Shown here one piece after another: positions 8,454 through 16,978 of a DNA stretch of 64,000 bases (the stretch's first letter is position 1; each line of letters begins with the position of its first letter). This stretch comes from Pararhodobacter zhoushanensis (GTDB lineage: Bacteria; Pseudomonadota; Alphaproteobacteria; Rhodobacterales; Rhodobacteraceae). The stretch covers positions 186,001 to 250,000 of the forward strand of contig NZ_REEZ01000006.1 of assembly GCF_003990445.1 (NCBI RefSeq), given 5' to 3'. The position numbers were made by a program, and so were the translations under genes. The notes under the pieces were generated by a model that saw only the letters and a list, made by a program, of their open reading frames with translations, made no database searches and was not told the origin of the DNA.

Positions 8454-8804
8454 TCAGATCCAGTACGGGGCGATCCCGTAGGCGCGGTGGGTGCTTTCTT
8501 CCCACGCGCGATCACCATGCCATTCGCGGGCGGGCGTCGGGGCATCGTTCAGCTGCTGCTCGGTGATGTTGGTGCGAAACCCGCCAAGCCCGGTGTCATA
8601 GGTCAGCGTGTTCCACGGCACGGGCCGTTCCGACCCGCCGATGCCCAGAATGCCGCCAAAGGACATGATCGCGTAGGCGACCTTGCCGGACACCTTGTCG
8701 ATCATCACCCGGTCGATGCTGCCCACCTTGCTGTCGTCTGCGCCATAGACAGCCGTCCCGGTGACGTCCGAGGCGGCAACGAGAGTCGCGTTGTGCGTAG
8801 CCAT
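8454..8804 (-). CDS. PRC-barrel domain stress protein (copy 1)
   Basis: 116 residues. A single PRC-barrel domain spans about 10-85 (VTGTAVYGADDSKVGSIDRV, KVAYAIMSFGG, RPVPWNTLTYD). It ends in a short tail WEESTHRAYGIAPYWI that is nearly identical in copy 2 at 11221-11574. PRC-barrel proteins are frequent general-stress targets; molecular role unknown. ATG 8804 follows a ribosome site (AGAAGGAGA). It has its own EcfG-type promoter and a strong terminator, so it is monocistronic. It is divergent from katE. Confidence 0.85.
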   Translation of the reverse strand: MATHNATLVAASDVTGTAVYGADDSKVGSIDRVMIDKVSGKVAYAIMSFGGILGIGGSERPVPWNTLTYDTGLGGFRTNITEQQLNDAPTPAREWHGDRAWEESTHRAYGIAPYWI

Positions 8805-8852
8805 TGGTTTCTCCTTCTGAAGTTGAAACGCCGGTTGAAGCGTCGACGGTAA

Positions 8853-8877
8853 AACAACCGTACCGCGCCGATGTTCC
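8853..8877 (-). promoter_or_regulatory. EcfG-type promoter of PRC-barrel copy 1
   Basis: Minus strand GGAAC (8877-8873), 16-base spacer, TGTT (8856-8853). It lies back to back with the katE promoter at 8930-8954. Confidence 0.65.
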
Positions 8878-8929
8878 CGCCCGCTGCATCGCGGTGTGCG
8901 CCTTGGGCAAAGAACCGTCGTCTGCGGCG

Positions 8930-8954
8930 GGAACATATCGCGCGGCTTGCGGTT
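8930..8954 (+). promoter_or_regulatory. EcfG-type promoter of katE
   Basis: GGAAC 8930-8934, 16-base spacer, GGTT 8951-8954. Predicted start near 8961, about 54 bases before the ATG. Confidence 0.72.
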
Positions 8955-9014
8955 TCGAGGTCCGAGCACGGCGCTCACGCATCCCCGCGACAGCCCCCCA
9001 GACGGAGACACACG

Positions 9015-11123
9015 ATGACCGACGAACCGCTCTATCGCCCGACCAGCGACAGCCAGACCGGCACCGAGACCGTGGACCATCCGGTCCAGCGCGGCGACGG
9101 CGGTGAGCTGCATCAGCGCCCCGACGGTGACACGCCCCGCCTGACAACCGCGCAGGGCGTTCCGGTTGCGGACGATCAAAACAGCCTGAAAGCCGGGGCG
9201 CGTGGCCCGTCCCTCATGGAAGACTTCCACTTCCGCGAAAAGATCTTTCACTTCGATCACGAGCGCATCCCCGAGCGTGTCGTCCATGCAAGGGGTTACG
9301 GTGCGCACGGCTATCTTGAAGTGACCGACGCGATCCCCGAGCTGACCGCCGCGAGCCTGTTTCAAAAGAAAGGCAACCGCGTTCCCGCCTTCGTGCGGTT
9401 CTCGACCGTGGCGGGCAACAAGGGCTCGGCGGATCTGGCCCGCGACGTGCGCGGCTTTGCGGTCAAGCTTTACACCGATGAGGGCAACTGGGACATCGTC
9501 GGCAACAACATCCCGGTGTTCTTCATTCAGGACGCGCTGAAATTCCCTGACCTGATCCATTCGGTCAAGGCGGCCCCCGACCGGGGCTTTCCGCAGGCGC
9601 AATCGGCGCATGACAATTTCTGGGACTTCATCTCGTTGATGCCCGAGGCGATGCACATGGTGATGTGGACCATGTCCGACCGCGCCATCCCCCGCTCGTT
9701 CCGCTTCATGGAAGGGTTTGGCGTCCACACTTTCCGCTTCGTCAACGCCGAGGGTCAGGGGACTTTCGTCAAGTTCCACTGGAAGCCCAAGCAGGGCCTG
9801 CAATCGGTGGTCTGGGACGAAGCGGTCAAGATCATGGGTGCCGATCCCGACTTCCACCGCCGCGATCTGTGGCAGGCGATCCAGAGCGGCGATTTCCCCG
9901 AATGGGAACTGGGGGTGCAGGTTTTTGACGACGCCTTCGCCGATGACTTCGAATTCGACGTGCTGGACGCCACCAAACTGATCCCCGAAGAGCAAGTGCC
10001 GGTGCGTATCGTCGCGCGGCTGGTGCTGGACCGCATGGTGGATAATTTCTTTGCCGAGACCGAACAGGTCGCCTTTTGTACGCAGAACATCGTGCGCGGC
10101 GTGGATTTCACCAATGACCCGCTGCTGCAGGGCCGGAACTTCAGCTATCTGGACACGCAGATCAAACGGCTGGGCGGGCCGAACTTCACCCATATCCCGA
10201 TCAACGCGCCGAAATGTCCGTTCCACCACTTCCAGCAAGACGGGCATATGGCGATGCATGGCCCCAAGGGCCGCGCCAATTACGAGCCGAATTCCTGGGC
10301 GCAAGGGGGGCCGCGCGCCGATCCTGACGCCGGGTTCCGCTCACTGGCCGAGCCGATGGAGGGCGACAAGCGGCGGGTGAGGGCCGAGGATTTCGCCGAT
10401 CACTACAGTCAGGCGCGGCAGTTCTACCGCAGCCAGACTGCCGTCGAACAAGAGCATATCGTCTCGGCCCTGACTTTCGAGCTGTCGAAAGTGGAAACGC
10501 CCGAGATCCGCGAACGGGTGGTGTCGCATCTGCCCAATATCGATACGGATCTGGCAAAGGCGGTCGCCAAGGGGCTGGGGCTGGCCAAGATGCCCAAGGC
10601 GCAAAAACCGGCCAAGGAGCCGATTGACCTGCCGGTTTCCGACAAGTTGTCGATCCACAAGAACCAGCGCGCCACCTTCAAGGGTCGCAAGCTGGGTCTG
10701 CTGGTCAGCGACGGGGCCGATGCCGCGCTGGTCGAGGCGCTGACCAAGGCTGTCAAGGCTGCGGGCGGTTTGGTCGAGGTGGTCGCGCCGGTGATCGCCG
10801 GGGTCGCGCTGTCCGATGGCACCAAACTGGCGGCGCAACAGAAGGTCGATGGCGGCCCGTCGGTTCTGTATGACGCGGTGGCTGTGGTGGTGTCGGCAAA
10901 GGGCGCGACGCAGTTTGCCGCGATGCACCCGGCCAAAGCCTTTGTCGCGGATGCGTATGCGCATGCCAAGTTTATCGCCTACTCACCCGAGGCCGAGACG
11001 CTGTTCGATGCGGCCGGCGTCACCGAGCGCGACGACGGTATGGTCTCGCTGGACGCGGCGGACGAAGCGAAGGCGTTCCTTGACGCCTGCAAGGCGCTGC
11101 GGTTCTGGGATCGCGTGGCCTGA
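9015..11123 (+). CDS. katE: large-subunit (clade 2) heme catalase HPII
   Basis: 702 residues, the length of HPII-type catalases. Visible: catalytic H91 ([11 protein letters not shown]), catalytic N164 ([14 protein letters not shown]; the 73-residue spacing matches HPII), the core [14 protein letters not shown], and the proximal heme motif R-x-x-x-Y in [13 protein letters not shown]-terminal flavodoxin/amidotransferase-like domain (about 555-702, from [15 protein letters not shown]) is present. It decomposes hydrogen peroxide in the cytoplasm. ATG 9015 follows GGAG; the longer frame from 8871 runs through the promoter and is rejected. EcfG control fits stationary-phase/stress catalases. Confidence 0.95.
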   Translation: MTDEPLYRPTSDSQTGTETVDHPVQRGDGGELHQRPDGDTPRLTTAQGVPVADDQNSLKAGARGPSLMEDFHFREKIFHFDHERIPERVVHARGYGAHGYLEVTDAIPELTAASLFQKKGNRVPAFVRFSTVAGNKGSADLARDVRGFAVKLYTDEGNWDIVGNNIPVFFIQDALKFPDLIHSVKAAPDRGFPQAQSAHDNFWDFISLMPEAMHMVMWTMSDRAIPRSFRFMEGFGVHTFRFVNAEGQGTFVKFHWKPKQGLQSVVWDEAVKIMGADPDFHRRDLWQAIQSGDFPEWELGVQVFDDAFADDFEFDVLDATKLIPEEQVPVRIVARLVLDRMVDNFFAETEQVAFCTQNIVRGVDFTNDPLLQGRNFSYLDTQIKRLGGPNFTHIPINAPKCPFHHFQQDGHMAMHGPKGRANYEPNSWAQGGPRADPDAGFRSLAEPMEGDKRRVRAEDFADHYSQARQFYRSQTAVEQEHIVSALTFELSKVETPEIRERVVSHLPNIDTDLAKAVAKGLGLAKMPKAQKPAKEPIDLPVSDKLSIHKNQRATFKGRKLGLLVSDGADAALVEALTKAVKAAGGLVEVVAPVIAGVALSDGTKLAAQQKVDGGPSVLYDAVAVVVSAKGATQFAAMHPAKAFVADAYAHAKFIAYSPEAETLFDAAGVTERDDGMVSLDAADEAKAFLDACKALRFWDRVA

Positions 11124-11141
11124 CCGCCCTTGCGCCGCGCC

Positions 11142-11166
11142 GGAACATTTGCCGGGGCGGCGTGTT
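11142..11166 (+). promoter_or_regulatory. EcfG-type promoter of PRC-barrel copy 2
   Basis: GGAAC 11142-11146, 16-base spacer, TGTT 11163-11166. It begins 18 bases after the katE stop. Confidence 0.68.
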
Positions 11167-11220
11167 CAGCCAGTGACCAGCGCCGCCGGAAATCCGGACG
11201 CGCACCAACGGGAGAGTACA

Positions 11221-11574
11221 ATGGCAGACCATTCGTCGACTCTGGTTTCGGCCAGCGATGTTATCGGAGCCACGGTTTATGGCCCCGATGAGAGCAAGAT
11301 CGGGTCGATTGACCGGGTGTTGATCGACAAGACGACCGGCAAGGTCGCCTATGCGATCATGAGTTTCGGTGCCATTCTGGTCGGAATTGGCGGACAGGAA
11401 CGCCCGGTGCCCTGGGGTGCCCTGCGCTATGACCCGTCGCTCGGCGGGTTTCGCACCGATATCACCCAGCAGCAGTTGGCCAACGCGCCCGAGACCAAGG
11501 AGCGCTGGCAGAATGACCGCGACTGGGAGGAACGCACGCATCTCACCTTCGGGCTTGCGCCCTACTGGATCTGA
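11221..11574 (+). CDS. PRC-barrel domain stress protein (copy 2)
   Basis: 117 residues, a clear paralogue of 8454-8804: GATVYGPDESKIGSIDRV, KVAYAIMSFGAILVGIGG and the tail FGLAPYWI are shared. The two copies flank katE in opposite orientation. Ribosome site GGGAG. It has its own EcfG-type promoter and a terminator at 11593-11625. Function of the family is unproven. Confidence 0.85.
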   Translation: MADHSSTLVSASDVIGATVYGPDESKIGSIDRVLIDKTTGKVAYAIMSFGAILVGIGGQERPVPWGALRYDPSLGGFRTDITQQQLANAPETKERWQNDRDWEERTHLTFGLAPYWI

Positions 11575-11592
11575 CCCTGTGACGCAGTGACA

Positions 11593-11625
11593 GACGCCCC
11601 GCCCGCTTGGGTGGGGCGTTTCTTT
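11593..11625 (+). terminator. intrinsic terminator after PRC-barrel copy 2
   Basis: Stem ACGCCCCGCCC / GGGTGGGGCGT with a short loop (one wobble), followed by TTTCTTT. Confidence 0.75.
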
Positions 11626-11724
11626 CCGTCGTAAGCGCTTGGGAAAGGATCAGCCGATGCGCGCCAGTACCGCGATGTTACCCCTGCAAGCGGGCACGTC
11701 CCTGCCCCGGAGCGGCTGAGCGCG

Positions 11725-12720
11725 ATGGCGTCCCGGCGGGCCGCGCTGGTGTACTACCCTGACGACCGGCCCGGCATCCGCCGACAGCGCCGGGGTCGCG
11801 GGTTCAGTTATTACGCCCCGGATGGCGCGCTTATCCGCGATACGACCGAGCGTGCGCGCATCGCTGCGATGGCGGTGCCACCTGCGTACACGTCGGTCTG
11901 GATCAGCCCCGAACCACAGGGGCATCTGCTTGCCACCGGGCGTGACGCCAAGGGACGCAAGCAGTACCGCTATCACCCGGAGTGGGCCGAACAACGCGCC
12001 CAGAAGAAATACGACAGCCTCGCCGCCTTCGGACGCTGCCTGCCGCGCTTGCGCGCGCGCATCGCGGCGGGTCTTTGCGCGCCTGCCGGGTCGAGGGATC
12101 TGGCGCTTGCGGCGGTGTTGGCGTTGCTGGACCGCGCCTCGCTGCGCATCGGAAGCGAGGATTACGTCCGCGAGAATGGGACCTATGGTGCCACGACCCT
12201 GCTGGCGAAACACATCAGCTTCGATGACAGCGGCATCACGCTGGATTTCCCGGCCAAGCGCGGCACGCCGGTGACGTGCCATCTGCACGGGCCACGTCTG
12301 CAACGCGCCCTGCACAAGGTTCAGGACCTGCCGGGCGCGGACCTGATCGCGTGGTCTGACGCCGAGGGCGTCTCGCACCCGCTGCGCTCGGACGAGGTGA
12401 ACGCCGTGCTGGCCGAAATCTGCGGCGCAGGAACCAGCGCCAAGACTTTTCGCACCTGGAATGGCACGCTGGCTGCTTTCAGCGTCGCGGTTCGGGATGG
12501 CCCGCTGACCATCATCGACATGGCAACGGCTGCCGCCGAGCGGCTGAGCAACACCCCGGCCATCGCGCGGAAAAGTTATATACATCCGACAGTTATCGCG
12601 CTGTCCGAGCTTCCCGAGGCTGACCGCGCGCGGCAGTTGAGCACGCTGCGCCCGCCGCCCCTGCACCGGCTCCGCGCCCACGAGGGGCTGTTGATCGCCC
12701 TGCTCGACACGGCGACCTGA
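11725..12720 (+). CDS. DNA topoisomerase IB (poxvirus-type)
   Basis: 331 residues. Type IB enzyme that relaxes supercoils through a 3'-phosphotyrosine. The N-terminal domain has GFSYYAPDGALI and PPAYTSVWISPEPQGHLLATG. The catalytic domain has ASLRIGSEDYVRENGTYGATT and KTFRTWNGT, and the active-site tyrosine lies in NTPAIARKSYIHP. ATG 11725 is preceded by CGGAG. A terminator separates it from the PRC gene and I see no EcfG motif for it, but genes of this family are often in alphaproteobacterial stress regulons. Confidence 0.9.
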   Translation: MASRRAALVYYPDDRPGIRRQRRGRGFSYYAPDGALIRDTTERARIAAMAVPPAYTSVWISPEPQGHLLATGRDAKGRKQYRYHPEWAEQRAQKKYDSLAAFGRCLPRLRARIAAGLCAPAGSRDLALAAVLALLDRASLRIGSEDYVRENGTYGATTLLAKHISFDDSGITLDFPAKRGTPVTCHLHGPRLQRALHKVQDLPGADLIAWSDAEGVSHPLRSDEVNAVLAEICGAGTSAKTFRTWNGTLAAFSVAVRDGPLTIIDMATAAAERLSNTPAIARKSYIHPTVIALSELPEADRARQLSTLRPPPLHRLRAHEGLLIALLDTAT

Positions 12721-12798
12721 GCGTCGTGTCCCCTGCCGCAGGCGGGCGGAATTTGCCCGCCGAACGGACTCGTCGCCAAAATTCTGTGCGGAAATGTT

Positions 12799-12823
12799 GG
12801 AACATCCCCGCGCCTCGCCGGTT
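12799..12823 (+). promoter_or_regulatory. EcfG-type promoter of the periplasmic PRC-barrel gene
   Basis: GGAAC 12799-12803, 16-base spacer, GGTT 12820-12823. Predicted start near 12830, about 50 bases before the ATG. Confidence 0.7.
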
Positions 12824-12879
12824 TACCATGCATCCCAGGCACATGTCTGGAGAACGTTTCTTACCTACTGGAGGATACC

Positions 12880-13884
12880 ATGAAGAAGCTGCTCCTCACG
12901 ACGGCCGTGGCCGCAATTCTCGTCGCCCCGGCTTATGCCCAAACCACGACCCAGCCGGTCGGTGTCGCCACCCAGCAACCCGCTGATCAGATGAACAACA
13001 GCGCCGCAACCGATCTGACCGCGCAGGCGAGCAACCTCAACGCGCACGCCAGCAGCAACATCACCATGATGGGCGGCGGCGAAGTCAGTGCCGACGAGCT
13101 GATCGGCCACCGGGTGCACGCCCCTGACCCTGACGCGACCGAAAACTCGGATCTCACGGTCGGTATCGCGGATGCGCCCGACGGTTGGGAAGACATCGGT
13201 GAAATCGGTGACGTGATCGTCGACGGCTCTGGCGGTGTCAGCGCGGTCGTGATCGACGCGGGCGGGTTCCTGGGCATGGGTGAGCGCCACGTGCGTATCC
13301 CTTACAGCGATCTTCAGTTCGTGGCCGATACCGATGACGAAGATGACTACTATGTCGTGTACACCGGCAATCGTAACCTGCTTGAAGACGCGGATGAATA
13401 CGATCCCGCGACCGAAGAGACGGGTATGATGTCGCTGCGTGACCGTTCGGCCATGTCCGATGACGCGGCGGGTGGCACTGCTGCGATGACCACGATGCCG
13501 GCTGAAACCACCATGCCGAGCGATGCGGACACCAACACCACGACCGACCATGCCGCGATGGACGGTATGGAGCGTCCTGACCGCGACGGTCTGATGGCTG
13601 TCGATGTTGCGACGATCACCGCGGACGAGGTCCAAGGGGCGCGCGTCTACGGCACCGAGCAAGACTGGATTGGTGACGTCAACGACGTTGTGCTTGGCGA
13701 TGACGGTCGTGTCTCGCAGGTCGTGCTGGATATCGGCGGCTGGCTGGGCATCGGCGAGCACCGGGTTGCGCTTGGTTTCGACCAGGTTGACCTGCGCCGC
13801 GACGGCGACGGTGGCTCGGTCTACGCTTATGTGGACTTCACCAAGGAAGAGCTGGAAGCGATGCCCGAGTGGGAAGCGCAGTAA
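12880..13884 (+). CDS. exported protein with two PRC-barrel domains
   Basis: 334 residues. A clear signal peptide (MKKLLLTTAVAAILVAPAYA) is followed by a low-complexity N-terminal part. PRC-barrel 1 spans about 68-155 (IGDVIVDGSGGVSAVVIDAG, GMGERHVRIPYSDLQF). A Met/Thr-rich linker with TTMPAETTMPSDADTNTTT follows. PRC-barrel 2 spans about 240-320 (IGDVNDVVLGDDGRVSQVVL, GIGEHRVALGFDQ). Very acidic, as expected for a periplasmic protein. Strong ribosome site (GGAGG), EcfG-type promoter, strong terminator after. Role unknown; probably envelope stress. Confidence 0.85.
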   Translation: MKKLLLTTAVAAILVAPAYAQTTTQPVGVATQQPADQMNNSAATDLTAQASNLNAHASSNITMMGGGEVSADELIGHRVHAPDPDATENSDLTVGIADAPDGWEDIGEIGDVIVDGSGGVSAVVIDAGGFLGMGERHVRIPYSDLQFVADTDDEDDYYVVYTGNRNLLEDADEYDPATEETGMMSLRDRSAMSDDAAGGTAAMTTMPAETTMPSDADTNTTTDHAAMDGMERPDRDGLMAVDVATITADEVQGARVYGTEQDWIGDVNDVVLGDDGRVSQVVLDIGGWLGIGEHRVALGFDQVDLRRDGDGGSVYAYVDFTKEELEAMPEWEAQ

Positions 13885-13951
13885 CGCCTGCCTTGATATC
13901 GTGGCCGCTGATTTTCGGCACAGCCGATTGATCAGCACCGTTCACGGAAAA

Positions 13952-13978
13952 GGGGTCGCCTTGGGCGGCCCCTTTTTT
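13952..13978 (+). terminator. intrinsic terminator after the periplasmic PRC gene
   Basis: GGGGTCGCC / GGCGGCCCC with loop TTG (one wobble), followed by six T. Confidence 0.88.
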
Positions 13979-13979
13979 C

Positions 13980-14100
13980 TGCCGCGACCGCAATAAAGAG
14001 CGGATCGGGCGGAAACTTTCAGCGCGCTTACGGGTTCTGTTTTCAGCGCGGCAAGCGCCGCCGGACTGTCTCCCTCGTTCCCATACTGTCTGAGAACAGA
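13980..14100. other. gene-free stretch between two terminators, possible small RNA
   Basis: No coding frame is convincing here, yet a second complete terminator follows at 14102-14136 with no gene in front of it. The stretch contains a direct repeat TTTCAGCGCG (14017-14026 and 14041-14050). A short untranslated transcript ending at the second terminator is possible; I see no clear promoter for it. Confidence 0.3.
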
Positions 14101-14101
14101 C

Positions 14102-14136
14102 GCGGCCTCACCCTTGATGGTGGGGCCGCTTTTTTT
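14102..14136 (+). terminator. second intrinsic terminator, without an upstream gene
   Basis: GCGGCCTCACC / GGTGGGGCCGC (one wobble), followed by seven T. It may back up the terminator at 13952 or end a small RNA. The following 14137-14362 holds no gene I can support. Confidence 0.8.
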
Positions 14137-14362
14137 CACCGCTTCCCGCGGTTTTAGGCATAAAATACGGGAACTTAACCCGCTGCCATCGGTTGAACCA
14201 ACAGATGTCGATACCCTGTCAACCGGGCGCGACGGTACGAAGAACACGGTGGTTTTCCCGGTTTCACACCGTGGCCAACGCAATGGCAGTCGAGCTTCTG
14301 TCCCGTCGGGTGTCGACATCTCCCCACCCCTCCGACCACGCCTTGCGGTTGTACCCGTGAAC

Positions 14363-14387
14363 GGAACATTTGGCGGCCTGAGTGGTT
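14363..14387 (+). promoter_or_regulatory. EcfG-type promoter of the 75-residue membrane protein gene
   Basis: GGAAC 14363-14367, 16-base spacer, GGTT 14384-14387. Predicted start about 25 bases before the ATG at 14419. Confidence 0.68.
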
Positions 14388-14418
14388 TTCTCTGCAAGAG
14401 CAAAGAAAGGAAACCACG

Positions 14419-14646
14419 ATGTCCGCACCCGACACCAACCCCAAGAAGCAAGCCTGCCGCCACGTAGGCCCCTTGATAGGGATGGCTGTTGCCGTGTTGG
14501 TCGGCGTCCTTCTGATTTTCTTCTGGATCTTTGAAGAGACCGCCGAATCCGACCCGCCCGCTAACCCGTCAGCCCAACAAACCGAGGTCGCACCACTTCC
14601 GCAAGCCGTCGAGCCTGAACAGATCACCCGGCCCGAAACCGAGTGA
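14419..14646 (+). CDS. small single-pass membrane protein, 75 residues
   Basis: A short basic N-terminus (MSAPDTNPKKQACRH) precedes one strong transmembrane helix (GMAVAVLVGVLLIFFWIF). An acidic, proline-rich tail ends in PETE. No family recognised. Ribosome site AAGGAAA. It is preceded by an EcfG-type promoter, and the next EcfG-type promoter begins 38 bases after its stop. Probably an envelope stress protein; function unknown. Confidence 0.7.
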   Translation: MSAPDTNPKKQACRHVGPLIGMAVAVLVGVLLIFFWIFEETAESDPPANPSAQQTEVAPLPQAVEPEQITRPETE

Positions 14647-14684
14647 TCCAGCCGCCGGGCAGCGGCACCGCCCTGCCCGGCCAA

Positions 14685-14709
14685 GGAACTTTTGTGCCCT
14701 GGGGACGTT
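14685..14709 (+). promoter_or_regulatory. EcfG-type promoter of the beta-oxidation operon
   Basis: GGAAC 14685-14689, 16-base spacer, CGTT 14706-14709, a full consensus match. The predicted start leaves a very short leader carrying TTGGAGG before the ATG at 14732. Confidence 0.72.
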
Positions 14710-14731
14710 TTTCTACCTTGGAGGACATGAC

Positions 14732-16978
14732 ATGACGAGTTTTCGCGCGCGCATTCTAACCAAGCCGATCCATCGCTGGGCGATGAAGGCCCTTCCCCAA
14801 CTCTCCGAAACCGAAAGCGAGGCGTTGGAGGCCGGCGAGGTGTGGTGGGAGGCCGAGCTGTTCTCTGGCAACCCGGACTGGGCGAAGCTGCACGGCGTCA
14901 AGCGTCCGGTGCTGAGCGATGAGGAACAGGCCTTTCTGGACGGTCCCTGCCGCGAGCTTTGCACGATGATCGACGACTGGTCGATCAATCAGCTTGATGC
15001 AGACCTGCCTGCGCCCGTCTGGGATTTTCTTCGTCAGAACAAGTTCTTTGGCATGATCATCGCCAAGGATTATGGCGGTCTGGGTTTTTCAGCCTACGCG
15101 CATTCCGAAGTGATCCGCCTGATCTCCACCCGCTCGATTGCGGCGGCGGTCACGGTGATGGTGCCCAATTCGCTGGGACCGGGCGAGCTGCTGCACATGT
15201 TCGGCACGCAAGAGCAAAAGGACAGCTGGTTGCCGAAACTGGCGCGCGGTGACGCGCTGCCCGCCTTTGGGTTGACCAGCGCCGAGGCGGGCTCGGATGC
15301 CAGCGCGATGGTGGATGAGGGCGTTGTTGAAAAGGGACTATGGCAGGGTGAAGAGGTTCTGGGCATCCGCCTGAACTGGTCCAAACGCTATATCACCCTT
15401 GCGCCGGTCTGCACCGTGCTTGGCCTGGCGTTCCAGTTGCGCGACCCCGACGGGCATCTGGGCGGCGAAGCCGATATCGGCATCACCTGCGCACTGGTGC
15501 CGACCGATCTGCCGGGCGTCGAAACCGGTCGCCGTCACATCCCGTCGGACACGATGTTCATGAACGGGCCGACGACCGGCACCGATGTGTTCATCCCGCT
15601 CGATCATATCATCGGGGGCACCGATTATGCCGGTCGCGGCTGGATGATGCTGATGAGCGCGCTGGCCGCCGGTCGCGGGATTTCGCTGCCGTCGATGTCT
15701 TGCGCCGCGATTGCGCTCTGCGCCCATACCTCCGGCGCCTATGCCCGCATCCGCCAACAATTCGGCCTGCCGATCGGCAAATTCGGCGGTATCCAGGAGC
15801 GGCTGGGCCGCTTGGCCGCTGATGCCTATGCGCTGGATGCCGCGCGTCGGCTGACCTGTGCGGGGCTGGATGAGGGACGGTCGCTGTCGGTCATCTCGGC
15901 CATCATGAAGGCCCATGCGACCTTCCGCATGCGCTCGGCCATCGACGACGCGCTGGATGTGCATTCGGGCAAGGCGGTGATTGATGGGCCGTCGAATTAC
16001 CTGCTGCCGCTGCACCGCGCAGTGCCCATCGGCATTACGGTCGAGGGCGCCAATATCGTGACCCGCTCGCTGATCATCTTCGGACAGGGCGCGATCCGCG
16101 CGCATCCGCATCTGCTGGACGAAATGAACGCGCTGGCGATAAAGGATCAGGATGAGAGCCTGGCCGCGTTCGACACATCGTTCTGGGCGCATGTCGGCCA
16201 CACCACGCGCACCGTGTTCCGGGCTCTGGGGCGCGGCTGGAGCGGCGGGCGGATCGGCCCTGCCCCCGATGCTGGTCCCGTCACCGACATCTATCGCCAG
16301 CTGGCGCGCTGGTCTGCCGCCTATGCGCTGACCGCTGATATGGCATTCCTGACCATGGGCGGCGCGCTCAAGCGCAAAGAGATGATCTCGGGCCGGATGG
16401 GCGATATTCTGTCCGAGATGTACATCCTGAGCGCCACGCTCAAACGCTGGCAGGATGAAGGGCAGCAGGCCGCCGATCTGCCGGTCGTGCGCTATTGCGC
16501 TGAGCGCAGTTTCGCCAAGATCCGCCAATCGCTGAACGAAGTGCTGGCCAATTTCCCCAACCGCTTTGCCGCTGTTCTTTTGCGCGCGATCACCGTGCCG
16601 GGCGGCAGCGTCGCCGGGCCGAGCGATGCGCTGTCCGAGGACTGCGCCGATCTGATCTACGAGGCATCGGCGGCGCGCGACCGTATCCTTGGGCAGACGC
16701 CGGGCGGCGTGGCGCGCGACGGGGTCAAGGTGCTTGACGATTGCTATGCCATGGTCACCCGTTGCGCCCCGCTGATGAAGCGGCTGCGTGAGGCTGGGCA
16801 AGACCCCGATGCCGGGCTCGAAGCCGGGACCATCACCCAGGTTGACCGCGACTCCATCGCCGAAATGCAGGCGCTGGTCGCCAAGGTGGTCGCGGTGGAT
16901 GATTTCACCCCCGAGGCGCTGAGCACGCTCTATCCCCGCCTCGAAACCCGTGAACCCCAGCGCGAGGCCGCAGAATGA
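14732..16978 (+). CDS. fadE: long acyl-CoA dehydrogenase, FadE/YafH type
   Basis: 748 residues, the long FadE architecture rather than the 380-residue ACAD. It carries out the first beta-oxidation step, FAD-dependent acyl-CoA to enoyl-CoA. Visible: FFGMIIAKDYGGLGFSAYAHS, the FAD/substrate region GLTSAEAGSDASAM, and LPIGKFGGIQERLG followed by EGANIVTRSLIIFGQGA. ATG 14732 follows TTGGAGG; the ATG at 14726 meets a stop after two codons. First gene of a four-gene operon coupled by overlaps. The EcfG-type promoter just upstream suggests that lipid use is raised under stress. Confidence 0.88.
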   Translation: MTSFRARILTKPIHRWAMKALPQLSETESEALEAGEVWWEAELFSGNPDWAKLHGVKRPVLSDEEQAFLDGPCRELCTMIDDWSINQLDADLPAPVWDFLRQNKFFGMIIAKDYGGLGFSAYAHSEVIRLISTRSIAAAVTVMVPNSLGPGELLHMFGTQEQKDSWLPKLARGDALPAFGLTSAEAGSDASAMVDEGVVEKGLWQGEEVLGIRLNWSKRYITLAPVCTVLGLAFQLRDPDGHLGGEADIGITCALVPTDLPGVETGRRHIPSDTMFMNGPTTGTDVFIPLDHIIGGTDYAGRGWMMLMSALAAGRGISLPSMSCAAIALCAHTSGAYARIRQQFGLPIGKFGGIQERLGRLAADAYALDAARRLTCAGLDEGRSLSVISAIMKAHATFRMRSAIDDALDVHSGKAVIDGPSNYLLPLHRAVPIGITVEGANIVTRSLIIFGQGAIRAHPHLLDEMNALAIKDQDESLAAFDTSFWAHVGHTTRTVFRALGRGWSGGRIGPAPDAGPVTDIYRQLARWSAAYALTADMAFLTMGGALKRKEMISGRMGDILSEMYILSATLKRWQDEGQQAADLPVVRYCAERSFAKIRQSLNEVLANFPNRFAAVLLRAITVPGGSVAGPSDALSEDCADLIYEASAARDRILGQTPGGVARDGVKVLDDCYAMVTRCAPLMKRLREAGQDPDAGLEAGTITQVDRDSIAEMQALVAKVVAVDDFTPEALSTLYPRLETREPQREAAE

